13,120 nucleotides of DNA from assembly GCA_002270565.1 (NCBI GenBank), contig NQMI01000293.1, positions 1 to 13,120 on the forward strand, given 5' to 3'. The translations under genes and the position numbers were made by a program. This DNA comes from Stenocarpella maydis (Eukaryota > Ascomycota > Sordariomycetes > Diaporthales > Diaporthaceae). The notes beneath the pieces were generated by a model that made no database searches, was not told the DNA's origin, and saw only the letters and a list, made by a program, of their open reading frames with translations. This document shows positions 6,501 to 13,120 of the stretch, one piece after another; position 1 is the first letter of the stretch, and the number at the start of each line of letters is the position of its first letter.

Positions 6501-8456
6501 ATGGCTCGCACGCCTGCCTGGGAGCTTAGCAGGTACCTGCTCGCCGGACAGCTTCACCACCATGGCTGCCTGCATCTCCGCCTACGGCATCACCTCCGAC
6601 CTCACCTAAATCTCCCGGGAAGCCACGTCCTCGCCTGGTCTGGCCCTTGCGGCGTCTCTCGGCACATCTCTTCCTCGGCCACCGCGTCCCGAGATGGATC
6701 CACCCCTGGAGTCGTGACCTCTGCTGACCACCCTCGCTCCACCTCCTCTCCCGACACTGTTGCTCCCCTCCGTAAGAAGCTGAAGAGTGATGCGAAGGCT
6801 GCCAAGGCCTCCGGCCAGGAGAAGACCCCCAGTGCCTCCCGCCAGCGCGTGCCTGGCTGGGAGCTCACTGTTGGCATCGAAATCCATGCCCAGCTCAACA
6901 CCCGCCACAAGCTCTTCTCGCCCGCCAGCCCTCCTCTGCCCTCTGATGAGCCAAACACCCGTGTCGCCCTATTCGATCTTGCCATGCCCGGCTCACAGCC
7001 AGTCTTCCAGCCCGGTGTCCTCGTTCCCGCCTTGCGAGCAGCCCTCGCCCTGAACTGTAACATACAGCCCGTCAGCAGGTGGGATCGCAAGCACTATTTC
7101 TGGTGGGACCAACCCAGTGGCTACCAAATCACCCAATACTACGAGCCATTCGCCAAGGATGGACACATCACACTACTCAAGAGAGACGGCATAGCAGAGG
7201 AAGATGGCGAGCAAGTCCGCATAGGCATCCGGCAGGTCCAGATGGAGCAGGACACGGCCAAGACAATTGTGCGCCCGGACGGCGTTCAGTGGGTGGATTT
7301 CAACCGAGTCGGCGTGCCATTGATCGAGATCATTACGGATCCTGATATCCACCATCCAAAGACGGCCGCGGCACTTGTCAGGAAGATTCAGATGTACCTC
7401 AATGCCGTCGACTCGTGTGTCAGCGGTATGGAGGCTGGCGGTCTGAGAGCCGACGTCAATGTTAGCGTCAGGCGCGAGAACAGTCCACAATACCCCTACC
7501 TCCCATTGGGCCAGAGGACCGAGATCAAGAACCTGAGTAGCTTCAAAGCCGTCGAGGATGCCATTATTGCCGAGCGAGATCGCCAGATCTCGGTGCTTAC
7601 GGACGGCGGCACCATTACCAGTGAGACTCGTGGGTGGTCCATCGGTGGCGCCGAGACAACACGCCTGCGTGGGAAAGAAGGCGAGGTTGACTACAGATAT
7701 ATGCCAGATCCAGACCTGCCACCGGTCACCATTAGCGAACAAGTCATTTCCCACCTCGACGCAAACCTGGCAGTGCTCCCTGATGCCGAGGTTGACGAAC
7801 TTGTTCGCCGGTACGGACTCACAACCAAAGATGCGCTGTCGCTGATGCAGTCCAACGATGGCCACCGGCTCGAGTACTACTATAATGTCGTTCAGCTCCT
7901 GCAGGACCGACTTGGGGACCAATGGGACGCCCAGTGCGCCGTTTTGGCGGGCAACTGGGTCCTCCATGAGCTAGGACGCCTCACATCGGAGCGCAATGCC
8001 GCGGCTGATGGCACAGTCCAGACCCTCGAGATATCACCCACAGGCGAATGCTCCCGTGTCCCACATCAGCACCTAGCAGGGATTGTATATTACCTATACG
8101 CCAAGCGCATCACCGCTCGCGTGGCCAAAGAGCTTCTGTTCGCCGTCTATCGGGGGGACCTGAGCGGCAGGTCGCCCGAGAGCTACACTAGTGTTGACGA
8201 GGCCATCGAGATGGAGAACCTCTGGTTCAACCCGCTGTCTCGCGAGGAATACAGGAACCTAGCCGCCAAGGCCGTCACATCTGAACCAACAACAATGCTC
8301 AGAGCCTTTGCCGGAGCCTCCAAGAAGGGCGGAGAGCTCCCTGGCCGTTTGATGTTCCTCGTCGGCAAGATGATGAAGACCGGCCCCGCGGAACGCATGG
8401 ATCCTAAAGTCGCCCGGGAAGTGTTGATAGAAGTGATCGAGGCGGCTTGCAAGTGA
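6501..8456 (+). CDS. GatB/PET112: Mitochondrial glutamyl-tRNA(Gln) amidotransferase subunit B
   Basis: This is subunit B of the mitochondrial GatCAB/GatFAB amidotransferase, which converts Glu-tRNA(Gln) to Gln-tRNA(Gln) using ammonia released from glutamine by subunit A and ATP. The single 651-codon exon has a Met-led N-terminus rich in Arg and His with one acidic residue in the first 60, which fits a mitochondrial presequence. A Ser/Lys-rich linker (about 60-115) follows. The GatB domain begins at GWELTVGIEIHAQL (119-132). The catalytic half carries MEAGGLRADVNVSVR (310-324) and the family signature EVDYRYMPDPDLP (395-407). The C-terminal YqeY-like tRNA-binding region runs from about 450 to the end. 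The start is secure within one exon: TGA at 6447-6449 closes the frame upstream, 6501 is the first ATG after it, and the next in-frame Met is residue 162, inside the domain. Yeast Pet112 is about 540 residues, so the extra length is in the presequence and linker. No damage is seen. Confidence 0.96.
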   Translation: MARTPAWELSRYLLAGQLHHHGCLHLRLRHHLRPHLNLPGSHVLAWSGPCGVSRHISSSATASRDGSTPGVVTSADHPRSTSSPDTVAPLRKKLKSDAKAAKASGQEKTPSASRQRVPGWELTVGIEIHAQLNTRHKLFSPASPPLPSDEPNTRVALFDLAMPGSQPVFQPGVLVPALRAALALNCNIQPVSRWDRKHYFWWDQPSGYQITQYYEPFAKDGHITLLKRDGIAEEDGEQVRIGIRQVQMEQDTAKTIVRPDGVQWVDFNRVGVPLIEIITDPDIHHPKTAAALVRKIQMYLNAVDSCVSGMEAGGLRADVNVSVRRENSPQYPYLPLGQRTEIKNLSSFKAVEDAIIAERDRQISVLTDGGTITSETRGWSIGGAETTRLRGKEGEVDYRYMPDPDLPPVTISEQVISHLDANLAVLPDAEVDELVRRYGLTTKDALSLMQSNDGHRLEYYYNVVQLLQDRLGDQWDAQCAVLAGNWVLHELGRLTSERNAAADGTVQTLEISPTGECSRVPHQHLAGIVYYLYAKRITARVAKELLFAVYRGDLSGRSPESYTSVDEAIEMENLWFNPLSREEYRNLAAKAVTSEPTTMLRAFAGASKKGGELPGRLMFLVGKMMKTGPAERMDPKVAREVLIEVIEAACK

Positions 8457-9776
8457 AACCCGGCCGCCGGCCAGCCCAAGCGAGCTTGGAGAGTCGGTCG
8501 ACTGGATCTAACCAGTGATGCCTCCGTTCGGCGAAACTCATCGCAGCAGAGCACTCGCTTACCGATGTAGATACCAGATACCCTAATGTCTTCTGAGGAA
8601 CCTTTGCTTCCTCCTTTGCACTTTGATAAAATATCCTTGTTGTTGTGAGCATATGCTCTCCGACAGGTTCATTTTCACAGGTCACCTATCTCGCACCGAC
8701 TGTTTCAATGATCGCAAATGTGAGCGACGGCAACTCCATGGCCTGGTCACTTTCTGACCTACGGTGATGTGTGGAGAGGGCATGTGGGCAAGTGTGCACT
8801 GCCCTATCTACATGTTTTTCACATTCTTTCAATCTTTGAGGCAGCACCCGGACTGCTTACAGGGTATATGTATATCCACGGCAGGGCAACTTGACGCCGC
8901 AGATGCCTCGATTTACCTCTGGCAGACAGCAGCTCCCCAACTCCCATGTCAGGCTGGATGTAGCCAGTGAGCTTCTGCCACTGCTCGATGATGGGAAGGG
9001 GTGCGAGATATTCATCGAATGCTCGACGGACGATCCATGTTCATCATTCGGGAATGTACCATGTCAATCGCGTTCACTGATATACGCTCTGGCCGGGGGC
9101 CTTCGTGTGGACCTGGCTGCAAGTGTCAATATAGTACAGGGACTATCTTCACCGGGGGGTCTGGAGAAATCTTGGGACAGATGACATGTGGCGCTGGAGG
9201 CTCGCCGGGATGTCAGGGATGTGGATTCGCAAGCGCTTATCCGGAGTTGCATCCCATGGGTCGATCTCTCAGCTGCCGGACAGAAACTACGGTCTATCAA
9301 AGTCAAGACCTGGGGCAGTTACTCCGGCATTAGTCCTCCCGACATGCGGGTCATGGGGCATGCCTGGGACCCCCGGAGGATGTTCGGGGAGGGGACACGC
9401 GTCTAGCCTACAAGCAATTTGACCGTTGGGATCCTGGGGCTGCGTCATGGCGCCACGCTACATAGTGCTCTGGCCTGGGCAAAACAGGTTCAAGGTTACC
9501 CGGTGCCATGGGTCGACGGCGTCTTCTATGGCTGAAGCATACTGCAATAATGCCCCACATGACCTGGCCCTAGGACCACCTCATCCGCAGCTCGACGGGA
9601 CGACCCATTCTTGAGAGTTCAAACTATCGCGACGCGCCTACTGAGTACAGCGCCCGGTTTAGGTACGACGACCCCGGCATCCCATTTTGCGTTTCATATC
9701 GATCTGAGAACTCCATGTAGCTACATGCTACAAAGGCCTTCACGAACTGCACTGCGGCTCGAATGGTCGTAGGCAT
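8457..9776. other. Intergenic region between convergent GatB and GH31 genes
   Basis: About 1.3 kb between two converging genes, so it should hold both 3' UTRs. An ATAAAATA sequence at about 8636-8643 could serve GatB polyadenylation. A possible gene relic lies at 8840-9406. A perfect 14-bp palindrome, CATGTAGCTACATG, lies at 9714-9727. Nothing else recognisable was found on either strand. Confidence 0.5.
8840..9406 (+). pseudogene. Possible relic of an unrecognised protein-coding gene
   Basis: One plus-strand frame is open from 8840 (after TGA 8837-8839) to TAG 9404-9406, broken only by TGA at 9182-9184. That is 189 codons with a single internal stop. The second half (LIRSCIPWVDL..., KVKTWGSYSGI, MGHAWDPRRMFGEG) reads like ordinary globular protein, with well-spaced Trp, Arg and Gly, but I do not recognise a family. 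There is no suitable ATG at the beginning. It may be a decayed gene, a gene with introns I could not place, or a chance open frame in GC-rich DNA. Confidence 0.25.
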
Positions 9777-9988
9777 CTACCTATGTGTGTTCGGAACCAG
9801 TGTTGCCGAACACATGTCTTCCAGCCGAACTCCCTCGTTGATATCACATAATGACCCAGCTGTGGGTAAACGGTCATCAATCTTGACCGTCAAGCCGCTC
9901 TCCAAGACAAGGACAAACTGTACCGTGATATTTGTCCCGCTGTCTCTTTCCCAGCTTGAGACTGTCATGTGGACCATTCCCTACTCAC
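9777..9988 (-). other. Candidate 71-bp intron (9918-9988) and alternative last exon (9777-9917) of the GH31 gene
   Basis: Right after the codons for IWNIP the GH31 gene reads GTGAGT, a perfect donor starting at 9988. Ten bases past the stop codon the sequence is still open in another frame. An acceptor ACAG ending at 9918 gives a 71-base intron that rejoins in phase to a 46-residue tail beginning FVLVLESGLTVKIDD and ending at the stop 9777-9779. That would give a 967-residue protein. Against it: no good CTRAC branch site is visible, and GH31 proteins can end where the unspliced frame stops. Confidence 0.3.
9870..9890. repeat. 7-bp inverted repeat, possible hairpin
   Basis: ACGGTCA (9870-9876) and TGACCGT (9884-9890) pair across a 7-base loop in the 3' region of the GH31 gene. 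It may be an RNA hairpin in the 3' UTR, or part of the alternative last exon. Confidence 0.4.
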
Positions 9989-12751
9989 GGGGATGTTCCA
10001 TATTCCCCTGCCTTCACTGGCGTAGGTCCCAGAGCGGCTCCTAGCCTCGGTCACATCTGTCGCCCCATTGACCTTGCTCCCCAGACCCGGAGGCAATACG
10101 ACATCGAGTCCGTTATCCAGCCAAAGAGGCTGCCAACTCAACCCCGTGCCTCCGTTTTCCCTTTTGCCAGTGCCCTTGACGGTACATCTGACGTCGATGC
10201 TGCCGTCCCCCGGGTTTTTGCCGTCGGAGCCGACACCCACGGTGTACTCGAGCGTGATGGTGCAGCGCTGAGTCTCGGCAACGTGTGCCGGGCTCATGCC
10301 ATCGTCTTCGTACCAGGTGGACTGGAATGAAAGCTTGCGGGGGCGGCCGCCTCGTAGATCCTCCTGGTACCGTGGGGGTGGAAATATCTCCACTCCTCGC
10401 CAGTCGTCCTTCTCCTCATGTGGAAATTCAGGATTGTTGCTGGGAGATGAGGTCGTATGGCGGTTCTTGCCCACTGGTACGGCACTGCCTATCCTTGCCA
10501 GCACGGGGATGTGGTTTGGAGAGCGGCGGTCGCCTTGGCCTCCGTTCATGTCCAGACTAGCATCGATACGTTGCCATCCGCCAGGGGGCAAGGATGACTG
10601 GCTGTTCTGGGCCTTGGTGTCGAAGAAGCCGAACATTGTCGTCGGCGCTGTGTCCTCGCTTGAGAAGTGGAGCACACCGCCAGTCTCTGACCTGGCGGAG
10701 TCGCTGGAGGACGGCAGATACACACGTACACTGTCCTGGCCCGGCTCGAAGACGCCAGCAACAAGTAGCGCATCGCCAAGCCAGTACTGCGTGTCGCCGG
10801 CCATGACCTCCTTTGTCCAGACATTATTGTCATCCTCATAGCCCCACCCGGTCCACCGCTGCGGCGGCACGGCCGTCAGGTGGCTCTTGATGCTCAGCGA
10901 GTAGATGTACGGCAGCAGCTCGTACCTCCTCTTGATGGCCGCGCGGACCAGGCTGGTCGACTCGGGGTACTGCCAAGGCTCAATGACCTCGCCGACGAGG
11001 TTATCCTGGGGCGACGTCTTGTAGCAGTTGATGGCGAACCTGGGCGAGTGCACGCCCATCTGCACCCAGCGCACGAGGTGCTCCGGCGTTGGCTGGGGCC
11101 CCTCGAAGCCGCCGATGTCGTGCCCGTAGCACTGGATGAGCGAGAAGCCGGCGTTGAGCGCCAGCGCGTTGCTGCCGCGCATGCCCTCCCAGCTCGTCAC
11201 GTTGTCGCCGCTCCAGCTGGCGCACGCGTAGCGCATGGTGCCGGCCGTCGCGCTCCGGGTCAGCACCATCGGGCGCGCCCCCGGCTCCGCGTCCACGCAC
11301 GCCTGCCACGAGCTCTTGCCCATCAGCTCCGTGTTGGCCGCACGCCCCCAGAGGCCGATGTGCCTGTCCCCGGCCGGGGGGGCGCTGGCCCGGATCGCCT
11401 CGATGTCTTCGGGCAGGTCCAGAGCGCACTCCCACGAGTCGTTGGGGATGTTGTACTCGTTGTTGTCGTTCCACATGGCGTCGATGCCGACGTCCTTGAG
11501 GGCGCGGCACCCGCGGTACCACCACCTGTAGCCAGCCTCGCTGGTGAAGTCGATGTGGCTGCCCTCGCCGCTCTCGCCACCCCCGGCGCTCCACAGGCGT
11601 GCGACGCCGGCCTTTCCTGTCAGCGGGTCCCTGAAGAAGGCACCGGCGGCGGACAAGGCCTGGTAGTCTGGATGGTTGGCCAGCACGTACGGCTTGATGT
11701 TGGCCAGGATCCTGACGCCCCTCTTGTGGCACTCGGTGGTGAACAGCCTCGGGTCCGGGAACCGGTGCCGGTTCCACGTGAAGACGTTCCTGGTCCTGGG
11801 CGGCGTCTCCGAGACGGTGTAGCCGGAGCTCATCTGGTGGGCCGAGACGGGTATGTCCAGCTCCCTGCACCTGTCCAGGAAGCCCACGATGGCATCGGCG
11901 CCGCGCACGGGCTCGTCCAGCATGCTGTACCTCATGCCGCCGGAGACGTAGCCGAGGTAGTACCGCGGCACGAGCAGCGGGAAGCCGGCGAGCCCCGCGT
12001 AGGTGCGCACAACCTCGGCGACGCTCGCGCCCACGACGATGTACTGCTCGAGGCCACCGCGGGCCTGGCGGTAGACCTTGAAGCGGCCCCACAGCCCGTC
12101 GATCTCGCTGCCGACGGCCCAGGCGGCGCGGGCGTGCGAGGTGGAGACGATGGCCACGGCGCCGGCGCCGGGGACGACGTTGATGAGCAGCGGGAGGTGC
12201 TTGTACAGCGGGTCGGTGCGGTGGGCGTCGTAGCCGAAGGTGTCGGACGCCGCGACGTGGAACCCGCGCCCGGAGAGGTCCATGGGCGCGGCCTTCTCGC
12301 CCAGCCCCACGTGCAGGGAGCCGTGCCTGTAGAGGGAGTAGTGGGCGGCCCCGGCGCCGTCGAGCGCGTAGGACCGGTGCGGGAGGTCGCGGTGGAGGGG
12401 CGTGCCGCGGAGGGAGACGCAGACCACGGGGGTGTGGGTGAAGTCGACGGTGGCGGCCGTGCCGGCGGCGGCGTTGGCGAGCGTCACCCGCCGCGTCGCG
12501 GGGTCGCCCGACTGGGTGGTGCCGGCGGCGTCGGCGCGCGGGAGGCGCAGGCTCGGGAAGGGCGGGAGCGGGTGGTCCTCGGAGGTGAGGGTGATGCGGA
12601 AGACGTTGGGCCGGATGGCCTCGAGGGCGAAGTCGCAGGGCTTGGTCAGCTTCCCGTCGGAGCGCAGGCGGATGGCGTGGGGGCTGCTGCCGTTGCCCGC
12701 CTGGGCTGTGAGCGTGTAGCCCTGGGGCACGCGCTCTTCCTGATGCAGCAT
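9965..12751 (-). CDS. Glycoside hydrolase family 31 enzyme, alpha-glucosidase-like
   Basis: A retaining alpha-glycosidase of family GH31. From ATG 12751-12749 it has 928 codons in one exon and no signal peptide (it starts MLHQEERVPQGYTLTAQAGN), so an intracellular enzyme is likely. The N-terminal beta-sandwich occupies roughly residues 1-250 and includes GFHVAASDTFGYD. The (beta/alpha)8 barrel follows, with SSGYT (308-312), the nucleophile region DAMWNDNNEYNIP with Asp429, WSGDNVTSWEGM with the predicted acid/base Asp516, and GHDIGGFEGP (Asp545). C-terminal beta domains end in DNGLDVVLPPG... and IWNIPVSREWST. Common GH31 alpha-glucosidases read W-x-D-M-N-E at the nucleophile; WNDNNE marks a less studied subgroup, so the substrate (maltose, other alpha-glucosides or a transglucosylation acceptor) cannot be fixed. 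The frame is open upstream to 13036, but those 95 residues are Pro/Ala/His-rich and unlike the family, so the start at 12751 is preferred. The 3' end may be spliced (see 9777-9988). Confidence 0.93.
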   Translation of the reverse strand: MLHQEERVPQGYTLTAQAGNGSSPHAIRLRSDGKLTKPCDFALEAIRPNVFRITLTSEDHPLPPFPSLRLPRADAAGTTQSGDPATRRVTLANAAAGTAATVDFTHTPVVCVSLRGTPLHRDLPHRSYALDGAGAAHYSLYRHGSLHVGLGEKAAPMDLSGRGFHVAASDTFGYDAHRTDPLYKHLPLLINVVPGAGAVAIVSTSHARAAWAVGSEIDGLWGRFKVYRQARGGLEQYIVVGASVAEVVRTYAGLAGFPLLVPRYYLGYVSGGMRYSMLDEPVRGADAIVGFLDRCRELDIPVSAHQMSSGYTVSETPPRTRNVFTWNRHRFPDPRLFTTECHKRGVRILANIKPYVLANHPDYQALSAAGAFFRDPLTGKAGVARLWSAGGGESGEGSHIDFTSEAGYRWWYRGCRALKDVGIDAMWNDNNEYNIPNDSWECALDLPEDIEAIRASAPPAGDRHIGLWGRAANTELMGKSSWQACVDAEPGARPMVLTRSATAGTMRYACASWSGDNVTSWEGMRGSNALALNAGFSLIQCYGHDIGGFEGPQPTPEHLVRWVQMGVHSPRFAINCYKTSPQDNLVGEVIEPWQYPESTSLVRAAIKRRYELLPYIYSLSIKSHLTAVPPQRWTGWGYEDDNNVWTKEVMAGDTQYWLGDALLVAGVFEPGQDSVRVYLPSSSDSARSETGGVLHFSSEDTAPTTMFGFFDTKAQNSQSSLPPGGWQRIDASLDMNGGQGDRRSPNHIPVLARIGSAVPVGKNRHTTSSPSNNPEFPHEEKDDWRGVEIFPPPRYQEDLRGGRPRKLSFQSTWYEDDGMSPAHVAETQRCTITLEYTVGVGSDGKNPGDGSIDVRCTVKGTGKRENGGTGLSWQPLWLDNGLDVVLPPGLGSKVNGATDVTEARSRSGTYASEGRGIWNIPVSREWST

Positions 12752-12810
12752 GACGGGTGGGCAGGCTGCTGGTCTGCCGTGTGTCTTGGGTGCAGGGCGT
12801 CCGGCCTGCG

Positions 12811-12820
12811 CCCTTTTATC
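12811..12820 (-). promoter_or_regulatory. TATA/GATA-like site upstream of GH31
   Basis: On the minus strand GATAAAAGGG lies 60-69 bases before the chosen ATG at 12751. It is the only AT-rich patch in this otherwise GC-rich upstream region. It could be a TATA box, which supports initiation at 12751 and not at 13036. The GATA core could also be a GATA-factor site. Confidence 0.35.
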
Positions 12821-13100
12821 ACCAGGCTGGAGGTGGTGAGGGGTCCCGCGTCGGCCATGCTGCGGGGCCGGCACGAGGCGTGCGGAGATGGCAGCATCGT
12901 GACTGGACCGGGGCGTCGCCTGGCCTGAGGCACGGGAGCCATCACCGGCAGCGAGATGAGCAGGTGCGCTGGCTGCCGGCATCTGCCACACGTGGCCACC
13001 CGGGCATGCAGGCAGGCCCTGCATGTCGTCAGCCAAGTAGCACGCAACACATGCCAGTAGGCAGCGAGGACATGTCTATGTGCTGTTGCTCGCAGTGTTG
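12821..13100. other. Upstream region of the GH31 gene
   Basis: GC-rich sequence without a supported gene. Both strands have long open frames here, but they are composition artefacts: the products are Pro/Arg/Ala-rich and match nothing recognised. It probably holds the 5' UTR and proximal promoter of GH31. Confidence 0.45.
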
Positions 13101-13120
13101 CCCCCCCCCCCCCCCCCCCC
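13101..13120 (+). repeat. Poly-C run of at least 20 at the window edge
   Basis: Twenty C in a row reach the last base of the window, so the true length is unknown. Such runs are often inaccurate in assemblies and may mark a contig end. Confidence 0.95.

Noticed and set aside
7173..7967. A 264-codon minus-strand open frame inside GatB
   Set aside because: It is antisense to the conserved GatB core and has no recognisable domain. It results from GatB codon usage.
9485..9510. GGTTCAAGGTTACC, resembling a tRNA T-arm
   Set aside because: No acceptor stem, D-arm or anticodon arm can be paired around it on either strand.
10880..12928. A 682-codon plus-strand open frame opposite the GH31 gene
   Set aside because: It is a shadow of the GC-rich GH31 gene: its product is Val/Ala/Gly/Arg-rich repeats of codon complements with no domain, while the minus strand encodes a clear GH31 catalytic domain.
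12752..13036. 95-residue N-terminal extension of the GH31 frame
   Set aside because: The stretch is Pro/Ala/His/Arg-rich with no signal peptide or family similarity. A TATA-like site lies between it and the ATG at 12751, which starts the family-like sequence.

Overview
The window looks like nuclear DNA of a filamentous ascomycete (Pezizomycotina). The basis is two long, intron-poor, GC-rich genes of eukaryotic type: a mitochondrially targeted GatB and a cytosolic-type GH31 enzyme. Beside them lies a block of decayed transposons whose stop codons are of the kind left by RIP-like CA-to-TA mutation. No tRNA, rRNA or CRISPR structure was seen.

Layout. (1) 1-1643, minus strand: the 5' part of a decayed Helitron-like Rep/helicase gene. 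It stays in one frame and is broken by about fifteen stops; it runs off the left edge. (2) 1644-2325: non-coding, with a GC-rich hairpin and a short direct repeat. (3) 2326-4435, minus strand: a decayed Mutator-like (MULE) transposase with an N-terminal FAR1-like zinc region, a DDE core and a degenerate SWIM finger. It is broken by one frameshift and two stops. A 13-14 bp inverted match at 1841-1854 / 4741-4753 may mark the element ends. (4) 4760-5399: no convincing gene, but one intron-like segment on the minus strand. (5) 5400-5657, minus: a small basic Cys/His protein of unknown function. (6) 5658-6500: a probable divergent promoter with a short tandem repeat, two inverted GGTGGCAAA-like sites and a hairpin. 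(7) 6501-8456, plus: mitochondrial Glu-tRNA(Gln) amidotransferase subunit B. (8) 8457-9776: intergenic, with one possible gene relic. (9) 9965-12751, minus: a GH31 alpha-glucosidase-like enzyme with an unusual nucleophile motif, convergent with GatB and possibly carrying an alternative spliced 3' exon. (10) 12752-13120: its upstream region, ending in a run of 20 C at the window edge.

How the parts relate. The intact genes have housekeeping or metabolic roles (mitochondrial Gln-tRNA formation, alpha-glucan or oligosaccharide hydrolysis) and show no sign of forming a pathway together. The left third is a transposon graveyard that stops at about 4.76 kb. I did not find a convincing new multi-gene system. 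The items most worth checking are the small Cys/His protein that diverges from GatB, the GH31 subgroup and its 3' end, and the structure of the two transposon relics.
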